A program made the position numbers and the translations under genes. DNA of 64,000 bases from Blumeriella jaapii (Eukaryota > Ascomycota > Leotiomycetes > Helotiales > Drepanopezizaceae), in the NCBI GenBank assembly GCA_009599575.1, contig VWND01000011.1:1049361-1113360 (forward strand). Direction: 5' to 3'. Within the stretch, counting starts at the first letter, position 1; every line of letters starts with the position of its first letter. Positions 23,502 through 33,850 of this stretch are shown in pieces. The notes beneath the pieces are model-generated. The model worked only from the letters and a program-made list of their open reading frames with translations, had not been told where the DNA came from and did no database searches.

Positions 23502-23680
23502 TGTTGCTAGATTAAGTGTCACGTGTTGCTCACATGACTGGTTGCCAAGACGACTAGTTCCCGAGTATCGTGCACGCTCCATAAGGGCGCATATCATACC
23601 TAGAATACCACTACAAGTCAACCAACCCTATCGTGTGTATTTATTATTCCTTCTGCCTATTGGTCAAGATACTAGCAATA
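23502..23680 (+). repeat. Copia F 5' LTR
   Basis: It begins TGTTGCTAG and ends CTAGCAATA (inverted ends). It is little mutated. It has CACGTG at 23520-23525. A nearby CTCACATGAC became CTTATATAAC in the 3' LTR while CACGTG is unchanged there. Confidence 0.93.
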
Positions 23681-23695
23681 GATTATGAGCCCCGG
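23681..23695 (+). other. Copia F primer-binding site (initiator tRNA-Met anticodon region)
   Basis: GATTATGAGCCCCGG follows the LTR directly. TTATGAGCCC is complementary to the initiator tRNA-Met anticodon arm, the internal priming known for Drosophila copia. This copy is unmutated, unlike Copia D. Confidence 0.72.
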
Positions 23696-24395
23696 CAATA
23701 AGTTTGTTACATTTATTTTCGATATTCCGATTTTAGCGCATACGCGTAAAAAATAATCGAATCCTTTTTTCGGCGCGAATAATCACGTCGGAAACCGTCA
23801 AAATGGCAGGCAACGCTAAAAAGCGCTTTGCTGCTGAAACTGCAAATGCAGCTAATAAAAGAGATTTATTTTTTAGAAAAGCTGCAATCAAGGCGAATAT
23901 TATTTTAATTTCATTTAAAAGGACGATAGCAAAAAAATCAGATAAGATAGCAGAAATCAATTTTGCCGGATTTTTATTTACTTCTGCTGCTGTAATCTTC
24001 TTTAAGTTAGTTTTTTTTTTTTTTACTTTTCGATCTGCGATTTCAATTAGATAGTTCGGTGCGAACAAAAATAAATATATTAGCAAAAGACTTCGATATT
24101 AACGAAAAAAAATAAATTTTTTTTATTTTATTTAAAAACGCTTTTAATTTCTTCGATCGTATTTAAAAAGAAAAAGAAAATTCGCGTAGCAAATTTCTTA
24201 TATTTTCGGAATTCGACGTTGATTATTTAAATATTCGAAAATTATAAATACCGAATTTTTTTTTTTTTTAAATTTTAAAACCTTGAGCTAAATCACGATT
24301 AAGACTTTGAAAAAGACTTTTCCGAGGACCCTTTTTCATTTGGAAAATTATTTCCTTTTTTATCAAAACCTTTCGAATCTGCGCGTCCGCGCAAA
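23696..24395 (+). other. Copia F leader with overlapping opposite-strand ORFs
   Basis: Between primer site and gag lies a stretch with low RIP damage at about 23800-24010. A sense frame opens at the ATG 23803 (83 codons, Ala/Lys-rich start MAGNAKKRF) and an antisense frame runs 24086 to 23733 (117 codons). The sense frame could be an N-terminal part of gag. Neither is recognised. Confidence 0.45.
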
Positions 24396-25080
24396 ATGGC
24401 TATAATTTCTATAAATCTTTTTAAAATTACAAAGCTGAAAAGCGCTAATAATTATTAATTATAAAAAAATAAGATTATATTTATCGTAAATATAAATTAT
24501 TTGGCCAAGTTTCTGAATTTAAAATCGAAGTTATATATTCCGGCTGAAATAAACGAATGGAATAAAAACTATTCCGCTGTTGTATTTAAAAATATAGCAG
24601 AATTGAAATTCAAATGATTTTTAAATAAAATTTATAATATCTGCGAATTGCAAGCTTGGCCCAAAAGAATATATTATTGAAAAGAAAACTGCTTTTAATA
24701 TATAAAAGTTTTTATAATAATAATATAAGGGCTTTGGAATAGTTTTGAAATACAACGCAATTCAGAATTACGTTATTATTAATTACGACGATTATTTTTT
24801 TATTCGAAAAGTTTATTTAAACCTTCCGACTTTTTGTTACGAAGCTAAAGGCTTTAAATATCGCTCCATTTATGCAATGGAACTCAGTTATGTTTATTGC
24901 CGCATATTCAAAAAAGTACGCTATATGGGCCGAACGCTAACGATTTTTATTTCGAATTTTCAAATTGAAATTTGAAATTATTTTAAAAAGTTTAATTAAA
25001 AATATTACAAATAAAATTCGTACGAGCGAATTTACTAAGATTAATAGCGGTTAAGCCTTATATAATAACAGGTTTAATTC
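24396..25080 (+). pseudogene. Copia F gag N-terminal part, decayed; cut by Gypsy G
   Basis: From an ATG at 24396 the frame reads ITKLKSANNYQL, the usual start of a Copia gag (a KLxGxxNYxxW-type motif), then INEWNKNYSAVVF and further coding-like sequence with few stops up to 25080. Gypsy G interrupts it there, and gag resumes at 31506 with the zinc knuckle region. A frame kept over nearly 700 bp shows lighter decay than in Copia D. Confidence 0.75.
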
Positions 25081-25348
25081 TGTAACGATTCATTCTGTTG
25101 CCACCTCTCGTGTCACCCCAGCAACTACGTATAGCTGCAAGCTCCCTGGTCTTCTGGTGGGTCTTCTCATCAATTGTGGAAACTATTTATATATATAAGG
25201 CTCTCTCTTCTAGCAACTTCTGCCTTCTGCAGTTGTTGATTTTAAATGAATATTTTTGTTACAAAACCAAAAGCTCGTTTTTTATATTATATGAACACGG
25301 CGACCAATTAACTAATCTTCCAGCTTTTCGACTGATTAGATCGTTACA
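25081..25348 (+). repeat. Gypsy G 5' LTR
   Basis: It starts TGTAACGATTCATTC and ends GATCGTTACA. A TATATATAAGG box lies at about 25190-25200. It is nearly identical to the 3' LTR apart from C/T and G/A differences. Confidence 0.93.
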
Positions 25349-25739
25349 TTATTAATAATTCTTTTTCTACGCTAGCGACGGCGTAAACTATCTTTCTTTT
25401 CGAATTTTTCACGGGTCATACCAAAATAATCGACCGGTCGTAAAAAGGCTTATTTCCGCATTTCGCGAAAAATGGCTTTTGTTTAACGATTTCCCTTTTA
25501 GCAAAGCTTTTCAGCTTCTGCTACTACATCTCAACCTTCCTCTTTTCAATCAGCGAAAAAGCAGCCTTTCCCAAAAGCTTTTTCTTCTGAAAAACAATCC
25601 TCCTTCCGAAAAAAAAAAAACAAAAGAAAGGGCAGAGCACCAACCACTTCGCCTGCCACCTTTTTCTTGCAGCCTAGCGCTGAAAGCGTTCAATTAAGAC
25701 TTCTGCAAAATCAACTGAAAAAAGCGCAAAAGCGTGAAC
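25349..25739 (+). other. Gypsy G leader
   Basis: It follows the 5' LTR. It contains an open 72-codon stretch at 25479-25697 that is not in the gag frame found downstream; it may be gag N-terminus in a shifted frame. No clear primer-binding site is recognised (the sequence starts TTATTAATAATTC). Confidence 0.4.
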
Positions 25740-26970
25740 GACAACTCTTGAAGATTATACGACTGCGACAGACCCCTTAATTAAAGCGTTTAGTAAAATC
25801 TATCGAACGTACTTTTGCCAGTCGCGAATCTGCCGCTCCACCTTTTCGCAACGTTTTATTTCAACCAACAGACGCTGCAGATTAACCTCCACGCTTTTCG
25901 CAAACTCTTTTTGAATCTTTCCATAACGGCCAAAACCTTAGCGCGCCTTTTAAACGCTATAATCCATTTATTTGCTGATTTTCGACTAGCTCGTATAAAG
26001 CGCGTTTCGAATTTTAAGTTTAAATTAAATAATAGTAAAAATTATAAAACACGCTATTAAAAAACTAAAATTCTCGACAACTTCGAATTTTACTACGACT
26101 ACTTCGCTAGCGATCGATCACGTAAGAATTACATATTCGATCAGACCGAAGGCGTAGCAAAAGAGTTCCTGACCCCGCGTATTTTGGACCGTTCCGACCC
26201 TATTTTTTTCGAAAAATTAATCAAAAAGGTCGCCGATTTCCTGGCCGACCTTTCCGACGTTTAAAAGGCCGAAAACGAATTTAAAATGCTTTTAATAAAT
26301 ACGTACGACGACTTTTGGCGGTTTTATCTGCGATTTTCCATTTTCGCAGCGAACGCCCAAATACGAATTAACAAACAGCTTCGAAACGCCTTTCGCGATA
26401 AAATACTAAAGCGTCTACGAAAAAAGCTGCATTTGGAATAAGCGCGTACAACGACTTTTAAAAATTGGCTTACCGCCGTCCGACAAAAAAAACAAAATTA
26501 ATTGGCTGAACGAACTTTATACGCGAGTCGCTTTTCCATCAAATCTATTATCTATTAAGATGGTAGATTCTTAATCAAAGCGTATTACGAGTCAAATCGT
26601 ACGTACGAAAGTCGTTCAAGTGTTTTACAGGCTTCTTCTCAGCCCCCTGCTGTTTTTCCTCCTTCTCCACGCCAAAACGCCCCTCCTGGCGTTTTTTCTT
26701 TTCGATCGGACCAACGACAACGCTCGTCCTTTATTCCACATCAAAAAGTTCAGAAAAGCCAATTTACACGACCCTTTACGGGCCGACTCTCGGTTCTACC
26801 CAAAAACCCTTTTAAGCTGGTAGATATAAACGAGATTAAGCCGGCCGAAAATTCGCCTTCTGATAATAATAGTAAAAACGAAAACCCTTTTCCAAACGAC
26901 TTCCAAAACGCATATAAAGAAATTAAAAGCTTTCTCGCCAGTCGAAAAAACGCCCAGGCTTAAGCAAAGC
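25740..26970 (+). pseudogene. Gypsy G gag, decayed but nearly open
   Basis: A long frame from about 26050 to 26960 reads with only a few stops, each explained by CAG/CAA to TAG/TAA. It shows FEFYYDYFASDRSRKNYIF, an acidic/Leu-rich capsid part and a Pro/Ser/Arg/Gln-rich region at about 26620-26800 (ASSQPPAVFPPSPRQ). It ends in an acidic Asn/Ser segment (NENPFPNDF) before the protease. The region 25740-26050 reads in a neighbouring frame. Gag would package the RNA; no CCHC knuckle is seen, and the Arg-rich part may replace it. Confidence 0.75.
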
Positions 26971-27420
26971 TTTTTTTTTGGGCGTATTGCGCGATATGCG
27001 TTATTTTAACGTTCGAAAGCTTTTTGATAGCGATTTATTAACAATTCCCGTTATATTTACCAAAAATAACCTTTCGTACAAAATAAAAGCATTCGCCGAT
27101 TCTGAAGCGAACGGTTATGCGTTGATCGATTCGGCGCTAATCAAATCCTTTTTTTTTTTTTAAAACTTTTAATTCAACCTTTCCCGGCTCCTTTTTTTAT
27201 AAAAAAATATAATAAAGCTCGTGGCCATTTAATCATATATTTTACGCTTTTTAACCTTATTATTAACAACCGAATACAATCGTTTACTTTTTTTTTAATT
27301 ATCAATTTCGGAAATCATGGTATAATTCTAGAAAAAGCTTGGTTGGCCGAACACCAAGTTCTACTAAATTGTAATAAACGCAAACTTTATTGGCCGAAGT
27401 TTTACCTTCCCACAGCTTTT
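26971..27420 (+). pseudogene. Gypsy G retropepsin, decayed
   Basis: The open frame 26978-27163 contains IKAFADSEANGYALIDSALI: the ALIDS segment is the aspartic protease active site (D-S-x-A type). A poly-T run at about 27150-27162 shifts the frame. The rest reads in the next frame as INFGNHGIILEKAWL and NCNKRKLYWP at about 27300-27400, the usual link to RT. Confidence 0.78.
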
Positions 27421-27989
27421 TACGTTCGTTATATTAAAGTCTTTTATTTGCACCTTCGAAAGATTTAATCTCGCCATCAAAACGACGCTGTAAAACGTAA
27501 TAAAAACCTTGACCAATTGTGGCAGGCCTACGACGCTATGCGAAGCGCGAAAAAATCGAATTTCATTCGCGGTACTAATTTCGATAGCGACGCTAATAAA
27601 ATAATATAAAAAATTACACCATCTTCCCAGATTAACGATCCCTTTTCTATTATTTTTTCTCCTTCTTTTTTCCTTTCGTCAAAACAGCTTCCTCGTTCTA
27701 CGAAAAACAATTATACTAAAAACCGAAGAAAAGCCCTCGCCGCGATAGCTTTTCAGCTTAATATAATCGATAGTTTAAACAAGCCATTTTTTAAATCTCC
27801 CAAACGACCAATTCGAAAACGAATTCCTTAATCTACTGCTTACCCAATTTCCATCTGCCAGATTATTATATACGCTTTTAAGCTGATTTCCAGAAAAAAA
27901 ACAATTGAAATATTTTTAATCTTTTTGTACGAAATCGATAAAATACTAGACGATCTTACGTATAACACTTTTCTTAAAACCTAATTTTA
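27421..27989 (+). pseudogene. Gypsy G protease-RT linker
   Basis: This is the variable linker of pol, with coding-like sequence and several stops, and no domain recognised. The antisense 60-codon frame at 27528-27710 is a shadow. Confidence 0.5.
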
Positions 27990-28900
27990 CAGTTTTTTCG
28001 AACGTTTCAAAACCAATAAAATATCGATTTCGACCCTTTTAACCAGCTTAGCAGAGCTAATTTCGAATAAACCTTTTTTCGAATCTTTTCCTCCGGAGTA
28101 TAAAAACTTCGAACACGTGTTTTTTAAAACCGCTAATAACGAGCTAGCTTTTTACCGGCCTTACGACTATAAAATCGAGCTTATTATAAGTGAAAAAAAG
28201 CTGAAATACACTTTTTTGTACAAAATATCGATTTCGGAATTCGAAATTGTTAAAACTTATTTGCAAAATAACTTTAACAAAGGTTTTATCGAATTTTTCA
28301 CCGCTCTTTTCGCTGCTCCAATGCTTTTCGCTAAAAAACCCGACGGTTTACTGCGTTTTTGTATCGACTATCGAGTTTTTAATAATATCATTCGTAAGAA
28401 TCGCTACCCCCTCTTTTTTATCGATAAAACTTTTGTTCGTTTCTCGAAAGCGCGAATTTTTACGAAATTCGATATTCGTTAAGCTTTTCACAAAATTCGT
28501 ATAAACCTCGCTAATAAAAAACTGACGACGTTTCGTACGCGTTACGGCGTTTATAAATGCAAAATGCTATTTTTTAGCCTTATTAATAAACCCGCAATTT
28601 ACCAACGCTATATAAACGACGTTTTCTTCGATTATTTAAACGATTTTTATATTATATATCTAAATGATATTTTTATTTATTCGTCCGACTTTTTAAAACA
28701 CGCTATATACGTTCGCAAAGTGTTTTAAAAGCTCGCTGACGCTGAATTACAGGCCGATATTCGGAAATCTGAATTCAACGTTATTCGGATCTGTTACTTA
28801 GGCTTTATTATTTCGATTGAAAACCTAGAAGTAGATCCAGAAAAAGTCTTCGTAATCGCCTACTGAAAGCCTCCTATTATTGTAAAAAATATACAAAGCT
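27990..28900 (+). pseudogene. Gypsy G reverse transcriptase, decayed
   Basis: This is the best-preserved RT of the window. In one frame from 28117: FYRPYDYKIELI, AAPMLFAKKPDG, LRFCIDYRVFNN, RYPLFFID, IFTKFDIR (catalytic Asp kept), FRTRYGVYKCKM, and YLNDIFIY (first Asp of Y-x-D-D changed to Asn) near 28660-28680. It closes with ELQADIRKSEFNV and a YLGFIIS segment. This is the full Ty3/Gypsy fingers-palm-thumb order. One open stretch covers 28117-28482. Confidence 0.93.
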
Positions 28901-29490
28901 TTTTTGGTTTTTGTAACTTTTACCGACGTTTTATTCGAAACTACGATATAATTGCAAAGCTTCTGATTTATTTAATTAAGGCTAACGTTTTTTATAATTT
29001 CATTTCTAAATATCAGGAAAGTTTCGACTTTTTTATACTAGCCCTAATTATTGTATTAATTTTATAATATTACAAGCAAAACCTTTTTTGCATATTAGAA
29101 ACTAACGCTTCCGATAGCGTAATAGCTTTTATGCTTTCGCAATTCCATAGCGACGACTAGCTTCCAATCGCTTATTTCAGCAAACCATAGCTTCCGCAGA
29201 GTTAAACTACGTCGTATACGACAAAAAAATACTCGCAATCGTAAGATTTCTAAGCAACTTTCGTGCTAAACTAACTGATTTAGTTTATTAAATTAAAATA
29301 ATTACTAATTACAAAACCTTGGAATACTTTATAATCTTCAAACCTTTAAACGCTCGACAGACACGCTGGGCCGAACTCCTCGCCGATTACAATTTTTTTA
29401 TTACGTATAAACCAGGTAAACACAATTCTCTGGCTGACGCATTAATACGTCGTACGAGCGAACTCGACCGCTAAAACTCTTTTAAACGCA
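28901..29490 (+). pseudogene. Gypsy G RNase H, decayed
   Basis: It follows RT with FFGFCNFYRRFIRNY, then LETNASDSVIAFMLSQ (first catalytic Asp region, with E-T-N-A for the usual E-T-D-A) near 29095-29145. IAYFSKP is near 29165-29185. A single-base shift moves the rest into another frame, with DHK-like remains and a DFN/DYN-type block before the integrase. Confidence 0.85.
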
Positions 29491-30700
29491 TTTAGCGCCT
29501 GCAAACATTCCTTCGAGCCGATCAGATCGATTACCGCTTTTTATCTAAAAAACTTCGATTTCCCACGGCCTTCGAAACAGCTGTTTTTATCGTTGAAATA
29601 ACTAATTTTTTATTCGCACTTCGTATCGTTAACTAGCTTTTCCACGCTAATCGCACAGCTAACAGCCTAATGGCCCTTCGAAAAAAAGCTGTACGAAACG
29701 CTATAAAAAAAAACAACGACAATAACATTTCGTCTCCGTATATATTTAAACGCGATCTGCTGTTATATTACGGTCGCTTAATAATACTAAACGTCGATCA
29801 TTTTCGTCTGGCCTTTATACGAAAAATGCACGACCAAATTTTTACCGCTTATTCCAGCGTTCGCAAAATTACGCAATTGCTTTCGGACCAATATTATTAG
29901 CGAAGTATAACAGCCTTCGTAAAACAATACTATCGCAACTGCTACGCTTGCCGAAAAAGTTTTGTTTCAAAAAATAAGCGCCCCGGCCTTTTTCAGCCTT
30001 TTTCTGTTCCTGACCATTTTTAAAAACACGTTACAATAGATTTTTGCAGCTTTAACAAAAACAAACACGGTTACGATAACGTGTTCGTAATAATAAATCG
30101 CTTTTTCAAATAAGCTATTTCGATCCTTTGTCACAAAAATATCGACGCTCGAAGCCTCGCCAAACTGTATATATTCCACGTATACAAGTATTTTAGCCTT
30201 TCAAAAAGTATTATTAGCGATCGTAGCTTTTAATATTAATTTATCTTTTGATTTGAATTAAACAAAATACTCGGTACGCAATTAAAGTTTTCGACAGCCG
30301 CTTATTCTAAAACCGACGGTTAAACCGAAATTTACAACTAATATTTGCAAAAACGCTTTCGACCCTTCGTAAACTTTTATTAAAACGATTAAAGCGAATT
30401 TCTTTTAATAATAGATTTCGCCCAAATGATTCTTTCTTACGAAAGTCTAAGTGGCCTTTCACTTTTTAAAATTGTACACGATTATATTCCTTATATCAAT
30501 TGAAACTGAAAGCTCGATACTTTTTTCTCTTTTAACCTTTTATATAAATTAAACGCAAACGAAGCTCGTGCGTACGCTCGCCGCTATTACGACGTCTGAA
30601 ACCTCGCCAAATCGCACCTTCAACAAGCTTACGACAAAATAAAAAAAAGTGCGAATAAATCTCGCCGCGCGATCGATTTTAACGTCGGCGATTACGTATA
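29491..30700 (+). pseudogene. Gypsy G integrase, decayed
   Basis: The zinc-binding domain reads in the open stretch 29670-29900: MHDQIFTAYSSVRKITQLL (His kept, second His changed to Tyr), then NCYACRKS at about 29938-29965. The catalytic core shows TIDF (first Asp) near 30035, VFVIINRF near 30080, SDR near 30230 and SKTDG with TEIYNQYL near 30305-30350. This fits the D,D-35-E Gypsy integrase. Arg/Ala-rich NEARAYARRYYD follows at 30560-30595. Confidence 0.88.
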
Positions 30701-31215
30701 ATTCGATATGCGTCCATTTCCGACCTTCCGGCCCTTTCGCAAACTCGACAATCTTATAAACGGCCCTTTTAAGATTATAGCCAAAATTTTCGACAACGCC
30801 TTTAAACTAAACCTTCTTAATATTATAAACGTATACTTAGTTTTTCACGCTAATCGACTGCGTAAAACAGCTGACGACGCGCTTCCAGATCAGGTTAACC
30901 CAGCCTCTGAACTTATTAATATAATTAATAAGCTTAAATACGAAATCGAAAAATTAATCGCTTATCGAATGCAGCGAAAAACCTTTTAATACAGAACTTT
31001 TTGAATAAGCTTAAATAAAAATCTTACGTGGTATTCCGCGTTTGATTTTATATACGCTTCCTTAAAAGTGCGCGACTTTCACTTGGCGTATAAAAAGCTT
31101 TCCGGTCCTTCTGCAAAACTTGTAAATTGGCTGAAAGCGTATTCCGAAGGTTTAAATTCGTACGATCACTTGAATAGCGACGTACCAATAGATAAAAGCT
31201 CGAGAGCGCGCTTTT
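30701..31215 (+). pseudogene. Gypsy G integrase C-terminus with chromodomain-like end
   Basis: The open stretch 30708-30989 is in frame with integrase. It reads RKLDNLINGPFKIIAK, then VYLVFHANRLRK (the FHxxLL/LRx segment before a chromodomain), then KLKYEIEKLIAYR, the first strand of a chromodomain. After the stop at 30987 the reading continues as FQYRTFQ, LTWYSAFDF and VRDFHLAY, the second half of a chromo-like fold found at the end of fungal Gypsy pols. The antisense 65-codon frame at 31048-31245 is a shadow. Confidence 0.75.
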
Positions 31216-31232
31216 TTCGGACGGAGAGATAA
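31216..31232 (+). other. Gypsy G polypurine tract
   Basis: The purine-rich run TCGGACGGAGAGATAA lies directly before the 3' LTR, the position of the plus-strand primer. Confidence 0.75.
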
Positions 31233-31500
31233 TGTAACGATTCATTCTGTTGCCACCTCTCGTATTACCCCAGCAACTACGTATAGCTGCAAGCTCTCTG
31301 GTCTCCTGGTGAATCTCTCCATTAATTATAAAAACTATTTATATATATAAGGCTCTCTTCTCTAGCAACTTTTGCCTTCTGCAGTTGTTAATTCTAAGTG
31401 AATATCTTTGTTACAGAACCAAAGGCTCGTTTCTTATACCATATGAACACGGCGACCAGTTGACTGATCTCCCAGCCCTCCGACTGATTAGATCGTCACA
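31233..31500 (+). repeat. Gypsy G 3' LTR
   Basis: It is paired with 25081-25348. It ends GATCGTCACA, followed by the target duplication AATTC. Confidence 0.93.
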
Positions 31501-31505
31501 AATTC

Positions 31506-32011
31506 TGTTATTAATAAAAGTAAAAGCGAAAAAAACAATTAAAATAACAACGCTAATTTTAGTAAAGGAAATAATAATAATAAAGCAAAAAAAGACAATT
31601 CCAAGCTATTTTATGCTATTGCATGCAAATACTACAAGCAAAAAAAGCTTTGGCATAAGCATAACGATTGTTTTAAAATTAACAAAAAAAAAGCGAAAGG
31701 CCTGGGAAAAGCGTATAAGAAAAAAGTATACTTCTTTTAAAAAACGTTAAAAAAGAAGTTTTTTAACGACGATAAGAAAAAAGTGTTCGGTGAACTAATA
31801 GTTTTTACTAAATTGCTTTTTAATAACGTTATTGCTTTTGAAAACAATCTTTTTTTTATATTTAAAAAGAAAAATCGTTAGTTTTATAATACAAAAGCTA
31901 TAGATTATATATACAACGATCTTTTTAAGTTTACTTTTTATAAGCCTAGAAACGATTTACCTTTTATGGCTATTGCAAATGGGCCAATTAAACCATTTGG
32001 CCTAGGCATTT
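31506..32011 (+). pseudogene. Copia F gag zinc-knuckle region and protease start, decayed; cut by Gypsy C copy 2
   Basis: Copia F resumes after Gypsy G. At about 31610-31665 a CCHC-like knuckle reads as C-K-Y-Y, then WHKHNDCF: one Cys has become Tyr (TGC to TAC), a RIP change, while His and last Cys remain. Protease follows at about 31890-32005 with AIDYIYNDLFKFT (Copia proteases read D-S-G-A-T-x-H here, the Gly-Ala now altered) and NDLPFMAIANG. Gypsy C copy 2 interrupts at 32012. An open stretch in this frame covers 31385-31750 in part. Confidence 0.78.
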
Positions 32012-32426
32012 TGTAAGGATTTGAAAGGCAGGGAAACACTAGTTCAGATAATAGAGCTCAGATAAGGTTGGGTTGATAGTCAGACTGATCTCTACCTTCT
32101 ACATCTCTAGTAGAAGGCGTGTATAAGTACAAACGGAAGGGTGGAGCCCTCGAGAAAAGTATTTCCCAGGAAACCAAGGCGAACCCTATTTAGTATGCTT
32201 TCCAGCTTCCATCCCGACCTTTTCTTAATTCTTCTTAATATAACTCTAATAACTGGTTCCTTAGCAATCATTCCCATAAAGTGTTTTACTTAAATATCAT
32301 TTTCAGCCCCTATAGTACTATCCGGCCCCCACGGTTTATCCGCAGAAAGTATTATTCGAGGGTTGGTAGAAGGCAAAGGGTCTTGGCGGATCACCTGACT
32401 TATACACGTGATATTGGTTCCTGACA
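32012..32426 (-). repeat. Gypsy C copy 2 3' LTR
   Basis: It is almost free of RIP changes, unlike its partner 37341-37755. It carries CACGTG at 32405-32410. Confidence 0.94.
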
Positions 32427-32442
32427 TTACCCCCCCTTCTAG
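32427..32442 (-). other. Gypsy C copy 2 polypurine tract
   Basis: On the minus strand AGAAGGGGGGTAA abuts the LTR. This fixes the element's direction. Confidence 0.82.
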
Positions 32443-32600
32443 GCCTTTGGTCCCCAAAGGCGACTGATTTCTTTGTGCGTATGCTTCCGTGTATAGCGTG
32501 CGTTACGCCTTCGAAATGACGTGCGGTTTCTTCCGCTTTCGGTCGTGAATTGTAGCTGTTTCTTCCGCTGACGGTACCCCCCTATTTACGACGTCGTTCT
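32443..32600 (-). other. Gypsy C 3' untranslated region and deletion junction
   Basis: This matches 56040-56193 of copy 1. At about 32560-32595 the sequence passes straight from integrase (the segment equal to 860-900 of copy 1) into the tail. The join lies at a short repeat, AGCGGAARAAAC, that occurs at both breakpoints in copy 1 (about 901-912 and 56048-56062). Confidence 0.75.
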
Positions 32601-33850
32601 CGACGTTGCTGCCAAGTTCTGGATGAAAGCCGTACAGCATGCGAAAGGGAGTAGAACCCGTAGAAGCGTGTATCGAGTTGTTATACGTAAACTCGGCTAA
32701 AACAAGCTTCGTAGCCCAATCGTTTTGTCGATAATCGCAGTACGTGCGAAAATAAAATTCTAAAACTTGATTTTGATATTTCGTTTGGCCATCGGTTTAA
32801 AAATAAAAAGCGGTGCTTAATCGACGTCGTATTTGTAGATGAAACATTATTAAAAACCAGAATTTACTAGTAAAAACTGATCCTTTGTTTATAATAATCT
32901 TTTTAAAGCAGCCAAAATTTTTATAAACGTATTATATAAATATCTCAGTTAAATCTAAAGCTAAAATCGTTTTTTGTATCGATATATATTTCGACAACTT
33001 CGTATATCGGTTTATTATAACGAATATCGAATCGTAAATACGATTTCGTTTTTTGCTAAAAAATAAACCCGTAATAAAATTTATAATTATTTTTTTCTAA
33101 GATTTCGTAAAAATCGAAAAAAAGGCTAACTCGCTATAAAATCGGTGCTTTTTAAGTTTGTTTTTTTTTTAGTATTTTCTACACGTATTAACGTAACGCT
33201 TTACGTCGCCTCGTAAACCAGGCCAGAAATACTTTTTTTCGACCAGTTTTAGCGTTCGCCGAAAACCCTAATAGCCGGCGGTCGAATCGTCGTAATTAAT
33301 TTTTAATATTTCGCTTTTAATAACGCTTTTATTCGAAATATACGCACGTTTTTTGTAACGTAGTAATTTATTTTGGTTTATACGCCAGTATTCTTCGGAT
33401 CCGGCTCGATTGCTTTGCGAAGCCGATTCGTACGTTTTTTATAATACAAAAAAAACAGATTTTTGCAATTTAAAAATAATTTTGTAAATCGATTTTGCTA
33501 GCTCGTTATTAACCGTTTCGGATTATAGCAATACAGCGGCTACGCTCCGTGGTATATACTGTTTGCAATTAATAATATTAGCAAAAAACAGTCCGGCGAA
33601 AAAGCTTTTTATTTGGCTTTTTTCCGCTTGCTTTTTACTTTTTGATTCCGTTAACAAAAGCTTCGAATATTTATCGGCGCGAAATGGTTTATGCTCCGAT
33701 TTTAAACGTGTTTTTATTGCGGAAAACACTTTAGAATTTCTTAAATAAACTAATTTTAGCTTACGATGCAACGTAAACAGCTGCTCGTTATTTTTTTTTA
33801 AATTTTTTTTTAAATTTAATCGGCAAACAAAATCATTCGCCGGATTAGAA
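32601..33850 (-). pseudogene. Gypsy C copy 2 integrase, decayed and C-terminally truncated
   Basis: Read on the minus strand, the linker (about 33770-33523, open for 82 codons) leads into the zinc-binding domain (LKINYDDS-AGYYGF near 33290, with the His as Tyr) and YFWPGLRGDVKRY near 33205-33240. The core follows, with AEFTYNNS near 32680-32700 and FRMLYGFHPELGSNVE near 32605-32650. YGFHP is a Gypsy integrase hallmark. The sequence 32601-32780 is nearly unmutated and the rest strongly so. Confidence 0.88.

Larger units (their letters stand above)
25081..31500 (+). mobile_element. Gypsy family G, full-length chromovirus, least mutated element
   Basis: This 6,420-bp element has 268-bp LTRs (25081-25348, 31233-31500; ends TGTAACGAT / ATCGTTACA or ATCGTCACA) and the target duplication AATTC (25076-25080, 31501-31505). 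It keeps more G+C and longer frames than its neighbours, though gag-pol is still broken by TAA/TAG stops. It is inserted in Copia F gag. The order is gag, protease, RT, RNase H, integrase, chromodomain-like end. Confidence 0.95.
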
